Shown: positions 1-8,847 of the stretch, in pieces
Layout of the letters: each line of letters opens with the position of its first letter
Position numbering within the stretch: position 1 is the first letter of the stretch
Origin: Gammaproteobacteria bacterium
GTDB lineage: Bacteria; Pseudomonadota; Gammaproteobacteria; DSM-16500
Assembly (NCBI GenBank): GCA_021324305.1
Contig: JAJPJI010000015.1
Coordinates: 124,001 to 188,000 of the forward strand
Length of the DNA: 64,000 nucleotides
Direction of reading: 5' to 3'
Position numbers and translations under genes: made by a program
Notes under the pieces: generated by a model
What the model saw: only the letters and a program-made list of their open reading frames with translations
Told to the model about the DNA's origin: nothing
The model's database searches: none

Positions 1-200
1 GTGTTGGCAAATTCAATTTCAATGCGATCCGGATTTGGAGCATATTTTACGCGTCCATATGTTTTCGCGCTCAGGATAAAAGTAAATCGCGAAGAAGCAG
101 CGGATGGCTGAATGAGCAATCCGGAAAGATATACCGGCTCCGCTGCCAGAGTCGCGGCGCACAATAAAATAAGCATAATGGTCAATGCAATCCGTTGCAC
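1..200 (-). CDS. N-acetylmuramoyl-L-alanine amidase, N-terminal part (runs off the left edge)
   Basis: The reading frame starts at a GTG at 198-200, preceded by a strong Shine-Dalgarno (GAGGGAG), and continues past base 1. The first 25 residues are a signal peptide (MQRIALTIMLILLCAATLAA). They are followed by a beta-rich stretch typical of an AMIN domain (FTFILSAKTYGRVKY). It begins 21 bases after the tsaE stop; the order nnrD-tsaE-amiB is common in gammaproteobacteria. AmiB-type amidases cleave septal peptidoglycan in the periplasm during daughter-cell separation. Only 66 residues are visible and the catalytic zinc domain lies outside the window, so the call rests on the signal peptide, the AMIN-like pattern and gene order. 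Confidence 0.7.
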   Translation of the reverse strand, partial: MQRIALTIMLILLCAATLAAEPVYLSGLLIQPSAASSRFTFILSAKTYGRVKYAPNPDRIEIEFAN

Positions 201-221
201 GTCACACTCCCTCAGGCAGCC

Positions 222-683
222 CTACAAGTTATTCAATATATTTTCGCCACGCGCTGAATACGCTTCGAGCCTGATTTCCCTGCCCTGTTCGTTGAATGCA
301 ATATAGCAAGCCAAATCCGCTCCTGGCAATAATGGATACCCTTTCTCCGGCCATTCGATCAGACAAACGGCGTCCGGCGCAAAATACTCCTGTATTCCGA
401 TATGCAGGAGTTCATCCGGCGATTTCAGGCGGTAAAAATCGAAATGATAAATCTTTTTCCCTGCCACCTCATAAGGTTCGACCAGCGTGTAAGTCGGGCT
501 CTTGACCTTGCTGTGATAGCCAAGTCCGCGTAAAAAACCGCGGGTCAATGTGGTTTTGCCTGCACCCAGCGGCCCATGCAAAAATATGATCGCTCCGTTT
601 TCAACCGCAGCAGCGAGACGAGACCCAAACAAGAGCATGGCGTCTTCGGTTGCAAGATGTCTGGTCAGCAATGTTGGTTTCAT
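222..683 (-). CDS. tsaE: TsaE, ATPase for tRNA t6A modification
   Basis: This is a 153-residue P-loop ATPase, the usual length for TsaE (YjeE). The Walker A motif GPLGAGKTT lies at residues 37-45, and the family motifs SPTYTLVEPY and HFDFYRL follow. TsaE works with TsaB, TsaC and TsaD in the cytoplasm to place threonylcarbamoyl on A37 of ANN-decoding tRNAs; its ATPase activity is needed for turnover. The partner tsaD is at 10,441-11,460. It sits 30 bases downstream of nnrD and 21 bases upstream of the amidase gene, so the three probably form one transcript. Confidence 0.95.
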   Translation of the reverse strand: MKPTLLTRHLATEDAMLLFGSRLAAAVENGAIIFLHGPLGAGKTTLTRGFLRGLGYHSKVKSPTYTLVEPYEVAGKKIYHFDFYRLKSPDELLHIGIQEYFAPDAVCLIEWPEKGYPLLPGADLACYIAFNEQGREIRLEAYSARGENILNNL

Positions 684-713
684 TCAGTAGACCTTGTCAA
701 AGCAGGATAATTG

Positions 714-2207
714 TCAGACCTGTGCGGTATTATTGCTTAAACGGCGCAAGTACGGCATCAAATCCATGGCAAGCATGCCGCGCTCCCCGTCTTTTGCCGC
801 CAGATCGCCAGCCATTGCATGCATGCAGACACCCAGTTTGGCTGCCTCGCCCATTGGTATGCCTTGTGCAATCAGACCGCCTATCACCCCGCTTAGCACA
901 TCGCCCATTCCCGCTGAAGCCATGCCAGGATTACCCTTGTCACATAAGGCCGGCAATGAATTGGGCGCGAGAACCAGACTACCCGCTCCCTTGAGCACAC
1001 ACACTCCGCCATAGCGTTTATTGATTTCCTTGATGGCTGAAAGCCGGTCCTGCTGGATATCTTGTGATGTCATCCCGATCAGGCGCGCCGCTTCTCCGGG
1101 ATGGGGTGTCAGTACCCAGTTTTCATTATACTTATCAGTTTGCGCGAGCAGATTTAATCCATCGGCATCAACCACCAGAGGGTGTGCTTGTTTACAGATA
1201 TGTTCCCATATGCCTTTTGACCAATCCGACTGGCCGATGCCTGGGCCAAGAACGATCATATCCGCCCGCTCGAGCAATGGCTCGAGATCCGCAGGAGAAA
1301 CAACACCACGGCACATGATTTCAGGACAGGTAATATTCATCATGGCAGCATTTTCGGGATGCGTTGCAACGGTTACCAGCCCTGCGCCAACACGTAACGC
1401 GGCCTCCGCCGCCATGCGCGGCGCGCCTGAATATCCAAGATCCCCGCCCACCACCAGCACATGTCCAGACAATCCCTTATGCCAGTCGCGCGCGCGCGGC
1501 TTAAGATAGCTGCCATATGAACTGAAATGGATTTTTTCAGCAACAGGCTGAACGTAGGAAAATAATTCTGTCGGCAATTGCAAGTCATTGCAGACCAGTT
1601 CGCCTGTATATGCAATACCGCTGCCGGTTAACAATCCAAGCTTAGTCCCAATAAACGTGATTGTCGCAGCAGCATGCACAGCGGAGCCCAGGATGGTTCC
1701 TGTATCAGCATCGATTCCCGTAGGAATATCAATTGAAAAAACCGGAACTTGTACGCGCTGCATTTTTTTTATGGCAGCAACAATGTCGTCGCGCAAATTC
1801 TCATGCGCACCAATGCCGCAAATTGCATCAACAATCACATCGGGATGCTGTAAATTGACTTTTTCATCAAATGGATTCATGGGTATGCGAGCCTGACGAC
1901 ATGCTTCCATGGCATTTTTGGCATCTTCTTTCAGATTATCCTGGTTGCCAACTTGCCAGATTGACACATCCATCCCGCGCTCTTGCGCATGCAGCGCCAG
2001 TACATAACCATCACCGCCATTGTTTCCGCCGCCGCAGAACACCGCGATTTTTTGCGCTTGCGGCCAGCGGCGCTGCAAAAAATCAAAAGCCGCCTTTCCG
2101 GCGCGCTGCATCATTACCTGTCCGGTGATGCTAAACCGCTCTTGCGCAAGGCGCTCGAACTCGCGTATCTGCTGAGTCTGGTAAATGAGGGTTTTGATGG
2201 ATTGCAT
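714..2207 (-). CDS. nnrD: Bifunctional NAD(P)HX epimerase / ADP-dependent NAD(P)HX dehydratase
   Basis: This 497-residue protein repairs hydrated NADH and NADPH. The N-terminal YjeF_N epimerase domain (about residues 1-215) carries the NNGGDGYVLA nucleotide-binding stretch. The C-terminal ribokinase-like dehydratase domain (about 230-490) has GPGIG, VVDADGL and the signature NPGMASAGMGDVLSG. The length matches the fused bacterial enzyme. ATG at 2207 follows AAGGAAGG, a clear ribosome site. It is the first gene of the nnrD-tsaE-amidase string. Confidence 0.95.
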   Translation of the reverse strand: MQSIKTLIYQTQQIREFERLAQERFSITGQVMMQRAGKAAFDFLQRRWPQAQKIAVFCGGGNNGGDGYVLALHAQERGMDVSIWQVGNQDNLKEDAKNAMEACRQARIPMNPFDEKVNLQHPDVIVDAICGIGAHENLRDDIVAAIKKMQRVQVPVFSIDIPTGIDADTGTILGSAVHAAATITFIGTKLGLLTGSGIAYTGELVCNDLQLPTELFSYVQPVAEKIHFSSYGSYLKPRARDWHKGLSGHVLVVGGDLGYSGAPRMAAEAALRVGAGLVTVATHPENAAMMNITCPEIMCRGVVSPADLEPLLERADMIVLGPGIGQSDWSKGIWEHICKQAHPLVVDADGLNLLAQTDKYNENWVLTPHPGEAARLIGMTSQDIQQDRLSAIKEINKRYGGVCVLKGAGSLVLAPNSLPALCDKGNPGMASAGMGDVLSGVIGGLIAQGIPMGEAAKLGVCMHAMAGDLAAKDGERGMLAMDLMPYLRRLSNNTAQV

Positions 2208-2240
2208 AATTCCTTCCTTATGAACCGAACAGGTTTAACT

Positions 2241-2315
2241 ATACCCATTACACTTAGGATGCGAAATTAGAAAGATTCGTGCGTCAGAGTCCGCATTCTG
2301 AAGTGTAATGGGTAT
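2241..2315. repeat. Long inverted repeat between terC and nnrD
   Basis: The left arm (2241-2263) and right arm (2292-2315) are inverted copies: 15 bases match perfectly (ATACCCATTACACTT), then a one-base bulge and a further run of matches. The loop is about 28 bases. There is no T-tract on either side, so a classic terminator is unlikely. A related short palindrome (CCATTACA/TGTAATGG) occurs at about 6779-6803, which hints at a small dispersed repeat family. Confidence 0.6.
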
Positions 2316-2372
2316 ATTATCCCGGAAATGCCAGGCGAGCGCGAGTACCCACAATCGATGTGTCTCGCTCGA

Positions 2373-3320
2373 TCACTTGCGTTTAAAGTAAAGACTAAGC
2401 CCGGTAAACAGCAACAATATGGCCGCAATGACACACAATGATAACTCGACCGGGATAGTAATCCATGGAGCAATAAGCATTTTGGCACCGACAAAAACAA
2501 GTATGATGGCAATCCCATACTTGAGCAGATGCAGGCGGGTAACCATACCGGACAGCAGGAAATACATGGCGCGCAAACCAAGGATCGCGAAGATATTGGA
2601 TGTCCAGACGATAAACGGGTCTGTCGTGATCGCGAAAATGGCAGGAATGCTGTCGAAAGCGAAAAGCAGATCGCTGATTTCAATGAATATCAGCACAATC
2701 AAGAGCGGTGTCGCATATAGCAGTCCGTTTTTGGCAACAAAAAAATTCTGGCCATGAAGTGTATCCGTGATACGGATATGCCGTTTAAGCCAGAGGAATG
2801 TTCTGCTCGTCAGCAAATTTTTTTCTTCATGGACCGCAAACAGCATCTTGATGCCGGTCAGCAGCAGGAATATGCCAAAGAGATATAAAATCCAGTGAAA
2901 ATCCTTGATAAGCCAGGTGCCAAATAAAATTAACAAAAGACGCAAAACAATCGCGCTCCACACACCATAGGAAAAAACACGCTGCTGATAAGCATTTGGT
3001 ACCTGGAACTGATGGAAAATCAGATAAAAAGCAAACAGATTATCGATAGACAATGATTTTTCAATTAAATAACCGGTCAGAAAATCCAGTGAAATTTCTT
3101 CGGCGGCCAACGGATTGGTCGTCATGTACAAATAAGCCCACAACAAGACATTGAAGATTAACGCGCAGGCAATCCATGTCAGCGACCAATAGAGCGCGAC
3201 ACGGATGGATTCATGCGCGCGTGCATGTTTTTTGTCTAAAAGGAAAGTGTCAACGCTGAGGGCGACAACCAGAAAGACCGAGAACCCAAGCCACATCCAT
3301 GTATTTGCAATAACATTCAT
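2373..3320 (-). CDS. TerC/Alx family integral membrane protein
   Basis: The 315-residue protein has about nine hydrophobic segments and the TerC-family motifs EKSLSIDNLFAF and DLLFAFDSIPAIFAI, whose acidic residues are thought to bind metal. TerC/Alx proteins act in the inner membrane in manganese export or tellurite resistance; which one applies here cannot be read from sequence. It starts at ATG 3320. The leader upstream (3321-3440) is long and can form a strong hairpin, which suggests post-transcriptional control. Confidence 0.9.
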   Translation of the reverse strand: MNVIANTWMWLGFSVFLVVALSVDTFLLDKKHARAHESIRVALYWSLTWIACALIFNVLLWAYLYMTTNPLAAEEISLDFLTGYLIEKSLSIDNLFAFYLIFHQFQVPNAYQQRVFSYGVWSAIVLRLLLILFGTWLIKDFHWILYLFGIFLLLTGIKMLFAVHEEKNLLTSRTFLWLKRHIRITDTLHGQNFFVAKNGLLYATPLLIVLIFIEISDLLFAFDSIPAIFAITTDPFIVWTSNIFAILGLRAMYFLLSGMVTRLHLLKYGIAIILVFVGAKMLIAPWITIPVELSLCVIAAILLLFTGLSLYFKRK

Positions 3321-3334
3321 GAGAGGTCAATCCT

Positions 3335-3420
3335 CTTCTCCACTGCCTGAAACATGACAGGCTAGGCTCTGCCTCTTCTCCGTCCCGCAATAATTGCAGA
3401 ACAGAGGAAGAGAGAGCTCA
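3335..3420 (-). promoter_or_regulatory. Structured leader upstream of the terC-like gene
   Basis: On the minus strand, CUCUUCCUCUGUUC can pair with GGAGAAGAGGCAGAG further on, with an inner GCAA/UUGC hairpin between them. The string GGAGAAGAGG occurs twice in this leader. Alx/TerC genes are often controlled by the yybP-ykoY manganese riboswitch, but I could not match its conserved core here, so only a structured leader is claimed. Confidence 0.35.
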
Positions 3421-3440
3421 ATCCGGACCAGCAACAATTA

Positions 3441-4706
3441 TTAAATGACTCGCTCGACCGCAAATCCGATAACCAGTGTGGTTGCTATCAAAGCAAGCGC
3501 CACAATACCCCAGGTTCCCGAAATCACCAGCATCACAGCGGCAAACAATACCAGGAAGGCAAGCATGGGCTTGTTGGCGGGTACTTTATAGCTCACTTTT
3601 GGGAATTCCTTGCGATAGCGTCCAACCCAGGCCATCAATGGCGGCAAAAGTATCATCAGAATGAAGACACTGATGCCGGCAAATTCCAGCCCGAGAAGAA
3701 AGGCATTAGGATAAAACAATACCAGGGAAAGCGGCGGAATGAATGTCGCACCCAGAACCACTGCATTGCCCATTACACCCTGTTTTCTGACTTTTAACCC
3801 ATCGGATAAAAAGTCTGACAGACTGAGTGACACACTCAAGAAGGAGGTTGCCATGCAGATAGAAGTGAAAAACTTGACGATCATGGTGACATGATCTTTT
3901 TGCAGAATAGAGGTTAACGCTGCAACCAGATCACTGTTCGTATTCGTGGAGTTGGTAATCGCTCTCAGGCTGGGCGTGCCATCCAGCGGGATGACGCCCA
4001 TGATCACCATGTCCCAAGCAATATAGCAGATCAAAGGTATCAACGTGCCGATCAATATGGCTTTACGCAACGTTTTTATATCCTGACCAAAATACGTGCG
4101 CAAGCTCGGGATAATCATCAGACAGCCAAATGATACCGCCGTCACCGTCAAGCTTGATGGCGCAATAATGTGTTTGAATTCACCGCTATTCAGGTTTGTT
4201 GTGCTGACAAACGGCATCACCAGACAGATCAGGAGTAACAGCGCTCCCATTTTTCCAAACATCAGGAAGCGGTTGACATAATCAACAGAGCGAATACCAA
4301 GATAAACCACTGTTCCGAATAAAAAGGTGAACAGCACGGAAGCAGCCCACTGAGGAATGACCAGGCCGCTTGTAGCCAGGATGTAATGGAACAGATCACC
4401 GCCGCCTGCGATATATGCGCAAATAATTGAATACAATAAAACGAGATAGACAACCCATGCGACTGCCTGCCCGGACTTGCCCAGTGTCGCGCCAGCCATG
4501 GAGACCAGATTGCTGTTTGGCGGCAGCCATAAATTTACTTCCAGAAACAGGAAGGCACATGCTGTCATGACAGCCCAGCAGCCGACCAGAAGCACCAGGG
4601 ATCCCCAAAAGCCCAGTTGTGCTGTTGCCACCGGCAATGCCAGCATACCCGCGCCTATCGTTGTTCCAACAACCAGCAGAATACCGCCTATCAACTTAGA
4701 ATTCAT
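3441..4706 (-). CDS. Aromatic amino-acid permease, TyrP-like (copy 1)
   Basis: This is a 421-residue, roughly 11-helix transporter of the hydroxy/aromatic amino acid permease family. The N-terminal signature GTTIGAGMLALPVATAQLGFWGS matches the TyrP/Mtr type and predicts proton-coupled uptake of tyrosine or tryptophan across the inner membrane. The open frame extends upstream to 4805, but ATG at 4704-4706 is preferred: GAGGGA precedes it, and family members begin just before the first helix. A paralogue lies at 5491-6684, transcribed the same way. Confidence 0.88.
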   Translation of the reverse strand: MNSKLIGGILLVVGTTIGAGMLALPVATAQLGFWGSLVLLVGCWAVMTACAFLFLEVNLWLPPNSNLVSMAGATLGKSGQAVAWVVYLVLLYSIICAYIAGGGDLFHYILATSGLVIPQWAASVLFTFLFGTVVYLGIRSVDYVNRFLMFGKMGALLLLICLVMPFVSTTNLNSGEFKHIIAPSSLTVTAVSFGCLMIIPSLRTYFGQDIKTLRKAILIGTLIPLICYIAWDMVIMGVIPLDGTPSLRAITNSTNTNSDLVAALTSILQKDHVTMIVKFFTSICMATSFLSVSLSLSDFLSDGLKVRKQGVMGNAVVLGATFIPPLSLVLFYPNAFLLGLEFAGISVFILMILLPPLMAWVGRYRKEFPKVSYKVPANKPMLAFLVLFAAVMLVISGTWGIVALALIATTLVIGFAVERVI

Positions 4707-4805
4707 TTTTGAATCCCTCACGCATGTGAAAATATTAAAAAACACTAATTTAAAATAATACTGATTTATTCTTAACACTATCTGATCTCTCTTGCGAGGG
4801 ATCAT

Positions 4806-5120
4806 TTAACTTCTTGATATGATATTAAAATATCGAATAGTTAGCCCCGGCAGGGCATAACTCAAGCATGCGAGTGACCTGATGGGAATATTGAAAGCCC
4901 ACTCGTGAGGAAAACATTTTATAGTTGTAGAATTTTTTCATAGCTCTTCATGCTATAAAAATTATACAGAGATGTCAAAGGAACAACCAGTCAAGATCCT
5001 TTCCACCGCTATATGTTCTTAAGGATTTGATAAGCAATTTACTATATCATTTTATTCTTATTACTATCGGTAATTGCGCCCGTCGCACGATAAACACACA
5101 AGAAAAACGAGGTATGAAAC
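4806..5120. other. AT-rich intergenic region, no gene seen
   Basis: This 315-base gap separates the start of permease copy 1 from the small plus-strand gene. It is AT-rich and contains a short dyad (GATAT...ATATC) near 4816. It probably holds divergent promoters, but I see no site strong enough to place. Confidence 0.4.
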
Positions 5121-5363
5121 ATGAAACCACAACCCAATACAACACCTGACCATAATGATGGTTGTGTACAATTGCCAAAATCAAAAGATGTGTATTCTGA
5201 CAAAGGCTGCGTGAAAACCCCGGAACCCAAGCAGGTGTTCACCGCAAATTGGGACAGGTTATTCAGACAGAAGCCATCTTGCGTAAAAACTCCGTCAAAA
5301 GATAAAGTCATCCAGGCAGCTACCGAAGCATTCAAGTCATTTATTGGCCTGGGAAGAAAATAA
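5121..5363 (+). CDS. Small hydrophilic protein with three spaced Cys motifs
   Basis: The 80-residue protein is not recognised. It has three similar short units, GCVQLPKSK, GCVKTPEPK and SCVKTPSKD, about 20-30 residues apart, then an amphipathic C-terminus (AATEAFKSFIGLGRK). There is no signal peptide or membrane segment. ATG is preceded by ACGAGGT at good spacing, which supports translation on this strand rather than the overlapping minus-strand frame at 5042-5335. It lies between two TyrP-like paralogues but is transcribed oppositely, so no functional link is implied. Confidence 0.55.
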   Translation: MKPQPNTTPDHNDGCVQLPKSKDVYSDKGCVKTPEPKQVFTANWDRLFRQKPSCVKTPSKDKVIQAATEAFKSFIGLGRK

Positions 5364-5376
5364 GCCCGGACAAGAA

Positions 5377-5446
5377 GAAACCTCTGTTATTTACGCAGGA
5401 CCCATCATTGATAAATGAATCCTTTTCAGAGGTTTCGCTCTTCTTT
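5377..5446. terminator. Possible terminator between the small gene and permease copy 2
   Basis: The inverted repeat GAAACCTCT (5377-5385) / AGAGGTTTC (5428-5436) lies between two convergent genes, and CTTCTTT follows on the plus strand. The loop is about 42 bases and contains a smaller dyad (TCATTGATAAATGA). It could act in both directions, but the loop is long. Confidence 0.3.
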
Positions 5447-5490
5447 ATGCAAGCGCATGGTTTGTGCGTTTAACCCTCACCGCTAATATC

Positions 5491-6684
5491 CTATCCCACA
5501 AACTCCTTGATAATCATGACAATGGAAAACAATACCAGGAATATGAGCAACAGCTTGCCGCCTGGCACATGGAATTTGCCCTTGAAATTTTTTGCGTAAC
5601 GGCCACGCCACGCCATCCATGCAGGCAACAGGATCAGCAGCACAACGCAATAAATACCGGCATATTCCAATGCCTTGACAAAAACCCCCGGTGAAAATAA
5701 CACCACCAGCAAGGGTGGAAGAAATGTGATTGCTGTAATAATGAAATTGCCTTTGCCTTTTTTTTCAATCTGCAATCCATCCGACCAGAAATCTGTCAGG
5801 CATAATGCAACACCCAGAAACGATGTCAGTACGCAAATCGATGTAAACAGCTGCGCAAAAAAGGTAACCGAACTCTCAGCCGCCGCGGTACTCAATGAGC
5901 TGACGAGATCACTGGTCGAATTTTGGGATTTGAGGATGGCTATCAGACCATGTTCGCCGCCAAGCGGAATGATACCCATGATCGCCGCATCCCAGGCAAT
6001 ATAACAGATGAGCGGGATCAGACTTCCGATCAGAATGGCTCTTTTTAATTTTTCCACATCACCTGCAAAATAAATTCGTAAACTGGGAACAATCGCAGCA
6101 TAACCAAAAGACGTGATCGTCACTGTGATAGCGGTCGCAGATGTGATGGAATGAATATTGCCTGCGACCAACTTTGCTGTTGACACCAAAGGCAGCAAAA
6201 GAATGATTAATAAAAAGTAGGCACCAAATTTTACGAACATGAGACCACGGTTTACGTAGTCGACCGATTTTATACCAAGATAGACAATGGATCCGAATAC
6301 CATTGTAAACAGCACGGATGCAGCCCAGCGGGGCACTTCCACACCCGCTGCCGCGAGCAGGCTATGAAACAAATCACTTCCGCCGCCGATATAGGCACAC
6401 AGCAATGAATACAGCAGCAATAAAAATGTCACCCACGATATGATCTGGCCGACAGGACCTATCGTGGCCCGCGCCATGGTATTGAGATTACTATTCGTCG
6501 GCATCCACAAATTGACTTCGAGCAGTAAAAACGCACCCGCTGTCATGACAAACCAACAGACAAACAATAACACCAGCGAACCGATAAAACCTATCTGTGC
6601 AGTCGCGATAGGCAACGCTAACATGCCCGCCCCTATCGACGTACCTACGATGAGCAAGATACTGCCCAGTAATTTGAAATCCAT
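5491..6684 (-). CDS. Aromatic amino-acid permease, TyrP-like (copy 2)
   Basis: The 397-residue permease shares the signature GTSIGAGMLALPIATAQIGF and the whole helix pattern with the gene at 3441-4706, so the two are clear paralogues from an old tandem duplication. Predicted role: inner-membrane proton symport of tyrosine or tryptophan. The start at 6684 agrees with copy 1 (MDFKLLGSILL versus MNSKLIGGILL). Tandem TyrP-like genes are known in Legionella and Coxiella relatives, where amino acids are main carbon sources. Confidence 0.88.
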   Translation of the reverse strand: MDFKLLGSILLIVGTSIGAGMLALPIATAQIGFIGSLVLLFVCWFVMTAGAFLLLEVNLWMPTNSNLNTMARATIGPVGQIISWVTFLLLLYSLLCAYIGGGSDLFHSLLAAAGVEVPRWAASVLFTMVFGSIVYLGIKSVDYVNRGLMFVKFGAYFLLIILLLPLVSTAKLVAGNIHSITSATAITVTITSFGYAAIVPSLRIYFAGDVEKLKRAILIGSLIPLICYIAWDAAIMGIIPLGGEHGLIAILKSQNSTSDLVSSLSTAAAESSVTFFAQLFTSICVLTSFLGVALCLTDFWSDGLQIEKKGKGNFIITAITFLPPLLVVLFSPGVFVKALEYAGIYCVVLLILLPAWMAWRGRYAKNFKGKFHVPGGKLLLIFLVLFSIVMIIKEFVG

Positions 6685-7010
6685 TGTTAATCCCCCTATT
6701 GTTATTCTTCCCGGCCTGCGCGGTTCGGGGGTTGCCGAAACGAGCCAGCCGATACTCTTTTATTGTTGGCAAGAATCCATTACATAACGAGGTGTAATGG
6801 CTATACATTACCTGATTTGGACTTGATTGATATAGAAAATTTGTTTGTAAAGTGAGTATGTTTACCTGCTGCAGCAGGCAAAATAATAAGAGGTAAAATA
6901 GACAAAAGAATTGCGCACGCTATTTTGCGGATAAGAAGTTCCAATAATCTGATGATGGATACTTTGGCGCATTGTTAGATAATCAACTATAATCTGCTTT
7001 AATTTTAGCG
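6685..7010. other. Intergenic region between permease copy 2 and queG
   Basis: This 326-base region holds divergent promoters. A short palindrome CCATTACA/TGTAATGG lies near 6779-6803. A dyad GTAAA-N9-GTTTAC lies near 6848-6866; it resembles a TyrR box, but the spacer is too long. No reading frame in it looks real. Confidence 0.5.
6964..6993 (+). promoter_or_regulatory. Candidate sigma-70 promoter for queG
   Basis: TTGGCG (6964-6969) and TATAAT (6988-6993) are separated by 18 bases. Transcription would start near 7000, just before the queG frame. Confidence 0.5.
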
Positions 7011-8081
7011 ATGATTAATCTTTTTTGTCAAAACTTTTCTATGCAGCAATTAAGCCAGGACATCAAACAATGGGGCCGGGAACTGGGATTTCAGCAGATC
7101 GGCATCACCGATACAGACCTTTCACGCTACGAAAAACGATTTCTCGATTGGCTCGCGCTAGGTTTGCACGGAAAAATGGAGTATATGGAAAAGCATGGAA
7201 TAAAACGCTCCCGGCCTGCCGAACTCATTCCTGGCACCATACGGATTATTTCTGCACGCATGGATTATCTGCCGCCCAACACAGACATCGAAAAAGTCCT
7301 GCAAACACCTGGAAAAGGTTATATTTCCCGTTATGCCCTGGGTCGTGATTATCACCGCCTCATGCGCAAGCGCCTTGAAAAGCTGGCCCAGAAAATCCAT
7401 GCCGCCATAGGTGAATCCGGCTATCGCGTGTTTTGCGACAGTGCGCCTGTCCTTGAAAAACCGATCGCAGAAAAAGCCGGCTTAGGCTGGATAGGAAAAC
7501 ATACCAATCTCATTAACTCGAAAGCAGGTTCATGGTTTTTTCTCGGAGAAATTTATACAGACCTGCCCTTACCAGCTGACGAACCCATAACGAAAAGCCA
7601 CTGCGGAAGCTGCACAGCGTGCATTGATATCTGCCCAACACAAGCCATTATTGGTCCTTATCAACTGAATGCACAGCGCTGCATCTCTTATCTTACTATC
7701 GAACTTCGCGAATCCATACCTCTTGAGTTACGCCCGCTCATCGGCAACCGCATCTATGGATGTGATGACTGCCAGATAGTCTGTCCATGGAACAAGTTCG
7801 CCAAGCATACACGCGAACAGGATTTTTATCCGCGTCAGCATTTACTTGCACCTGAATTAATCGAACTTTTTTCGTGGACTGAAGATGAGTTTTTGCAAAA
7901 AACAGAAGGCTCGGCAATTCGACGCATTGGCCATGAATGCTGGCTGCGCAATATTGCCGTGGCCCTGGGAAACGCCCCGTACAGCGCGGCAGCCGTCCAT
8001 GCATTGCGCGAACGTCTGCACCACCCATCTGCGCTGGTGCGTGAGCATGTTTTATGGGCGCTGGATCAGCTATGTCGTTGA
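7011..8081 (+). CDS. queG: Epoxyqueuosine reductase QueG
   Basis: This 356-residue cobalamin-dependent iron-sulfur enzyme performs the last step of queuosine synthesis, reducing epoxyqueuosine in tRNA. Two 4Fe-4S cluster motifs are visible: CGSCTACIDICPT, and CDDCQIVCPW towards the C-terminus. The N-terminal QIGITDTDLSRY stretch and KHGIKRSRPAELIPGT are also typical. A second ATG at 7041 (MQQLSQDIKQWG) fits the family start and leaves a more normal leader behind the predicted promoter, so it may be the real start. Neither ATG has a strong ribosome site. Confidence 0.93.
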   Translation: MINLFCQNFSMQQLSQDIKQWGRELGFQQIGITDTDLSRYEKRFLDWLALGLHGKMEYMEKHGIKRSRPAELIPGTIRIISARMDYLPPNTDIEKVLQTPGKGYISRYALGRDYHRLMRKRLEKLAQKIHAAIGESGYRVFCDSAPVLEKPIAEKAGLGWIGKHTNLINSKAGSWFFLGEIYTDLPLPADEPITKSHCGSCTACIDICPTQAIIGPYQLNAQRCISYLTIELRESIPLELRPLIGNRIYGCDDCQIVCPWNKFAKHTREQDFYPRQHLLAPELIELFSWTEDEFLQKTEGSAIRRIGHECWLRNIAVALGNAPYSAAAVHALRERLHHPSALVREHVLWALDQLCR

Positions 8082-8147
8082 TGAGATTTTAGTCTGGCAT
8101 TCAATAAGCCCATGAAGATCGCCACACCAGCGAAGCTAGCAACTCAA

Positions 8148-8702
8148 TCAGTCTTTTATCACATTCAACAGCTTTTCCCGGTAATACCGAAGCTCTGCGA
8201 TTGAGTCACGAATATCGTCCAGCGCAAGATGCCGCGATTCTTTCTGCAATCCGTTATAAATTTTCGGCGCCCAGCGCAACGCGAGTTCCTTGAGTGTACT
8301 GACGTCAATCAATCGATAATGAAAATATTTTTCGAGTTCCGGCATGTATCGCGAGAGAAACCGTCGGTCCTGCCAGACGCTGTTACCGCACATGGGTGAT
8401 TTTCCTTCCGGCACATAGGCTCGTAAAAATTCGAGCGTTGCCTTCTCAGCCATTTGTTCCGTAATACAGCTTTCCTGCACACGGGTCACCAGTCCTGATC
8501 CATTATGCTGTCTCGTATTCCATTCATCCATTTGATCCAGCAATTCGTCAGATTGATGTATCGCGTACACCGGACCTTCCGCAAGGATATTCAATTCAGA
8601 ATCTGTCACAATCGTAGCGATTTCAATAATGCGGTCTTTTTCCGGATTCAATCCCGTCATTTCGAGATCCACCCAGATAAGGTTATTTGGATTTGCTGGC
8701 AT
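8148..8702 (-). CDS. orn: Oligoribonuclease
   Basis: This 184-residue DEDDh 3'-5' exonuclease degrades two- to five-base RNA fragments and pGpG in the cytoplasm. The first catalytic motif is in WVDLEMTGL, the third in the [10 protein letters not shown] stretch, and [12 protein letters not shown] is strongly conserved. The open frame runs up to 8816, but ATG at 8700-8702 ([17 protein letters not shown]) has AAAGGAGTGAGG just before it and matches family length. Because it hydrolyses pGpG, it also completes cyclic-di-GMP breakdown; a GGDEF protein is at 49,478. Confidence 0.95.
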   Translation of the reverse strand: MPANPNNLIWVDLEMTGLNPEKDRIIEIATIVTDSELNILAEGPVYAIHQSDELLDQMDEWNTRQHNGSGLVTRVQESCITEQMAEKATLEFLRAYVPEGKSPMCGNSVWQDRRFLSRYMPELEKYFHYRLIDVSTLKELALRWAPKIYNGLQKESRHLALDDIRDSIAELRYYREKLLNVIKD

Positions 8703-8847
8703 GGTGCGCCTCACTCCTTTATTTTTGAGATTGTATCCTAGCATTATGCCATATTGATTGATAATGTATTTTTTAAGCAAAATTGACAAAAAAGAATTAT
8801 GAATGACAATATACACATAATTTTTAAACTCACAACGGGGATCAATT

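Noticed and set aside
3321-3440. yybP-ykoY manganese riboswitch before the terC-like gene
   Set aside because: The leader is structured, but I could not align the conserved riboswitch core, so only a generic structured leader is listed.
5042-5335. 97-residue minus-strand frame
   Set aside because: It is antisense to the 80-residue plus-strand gene, which has a better ribosome site and an internal repeat structure.
6845-6868. TyrR-box-like dyad upstream of permease copy 2
   Set aside because: The half-sites are nine bases apart instead of six and the ends do not match the consensus fully; it also lies 160 bases from the start.
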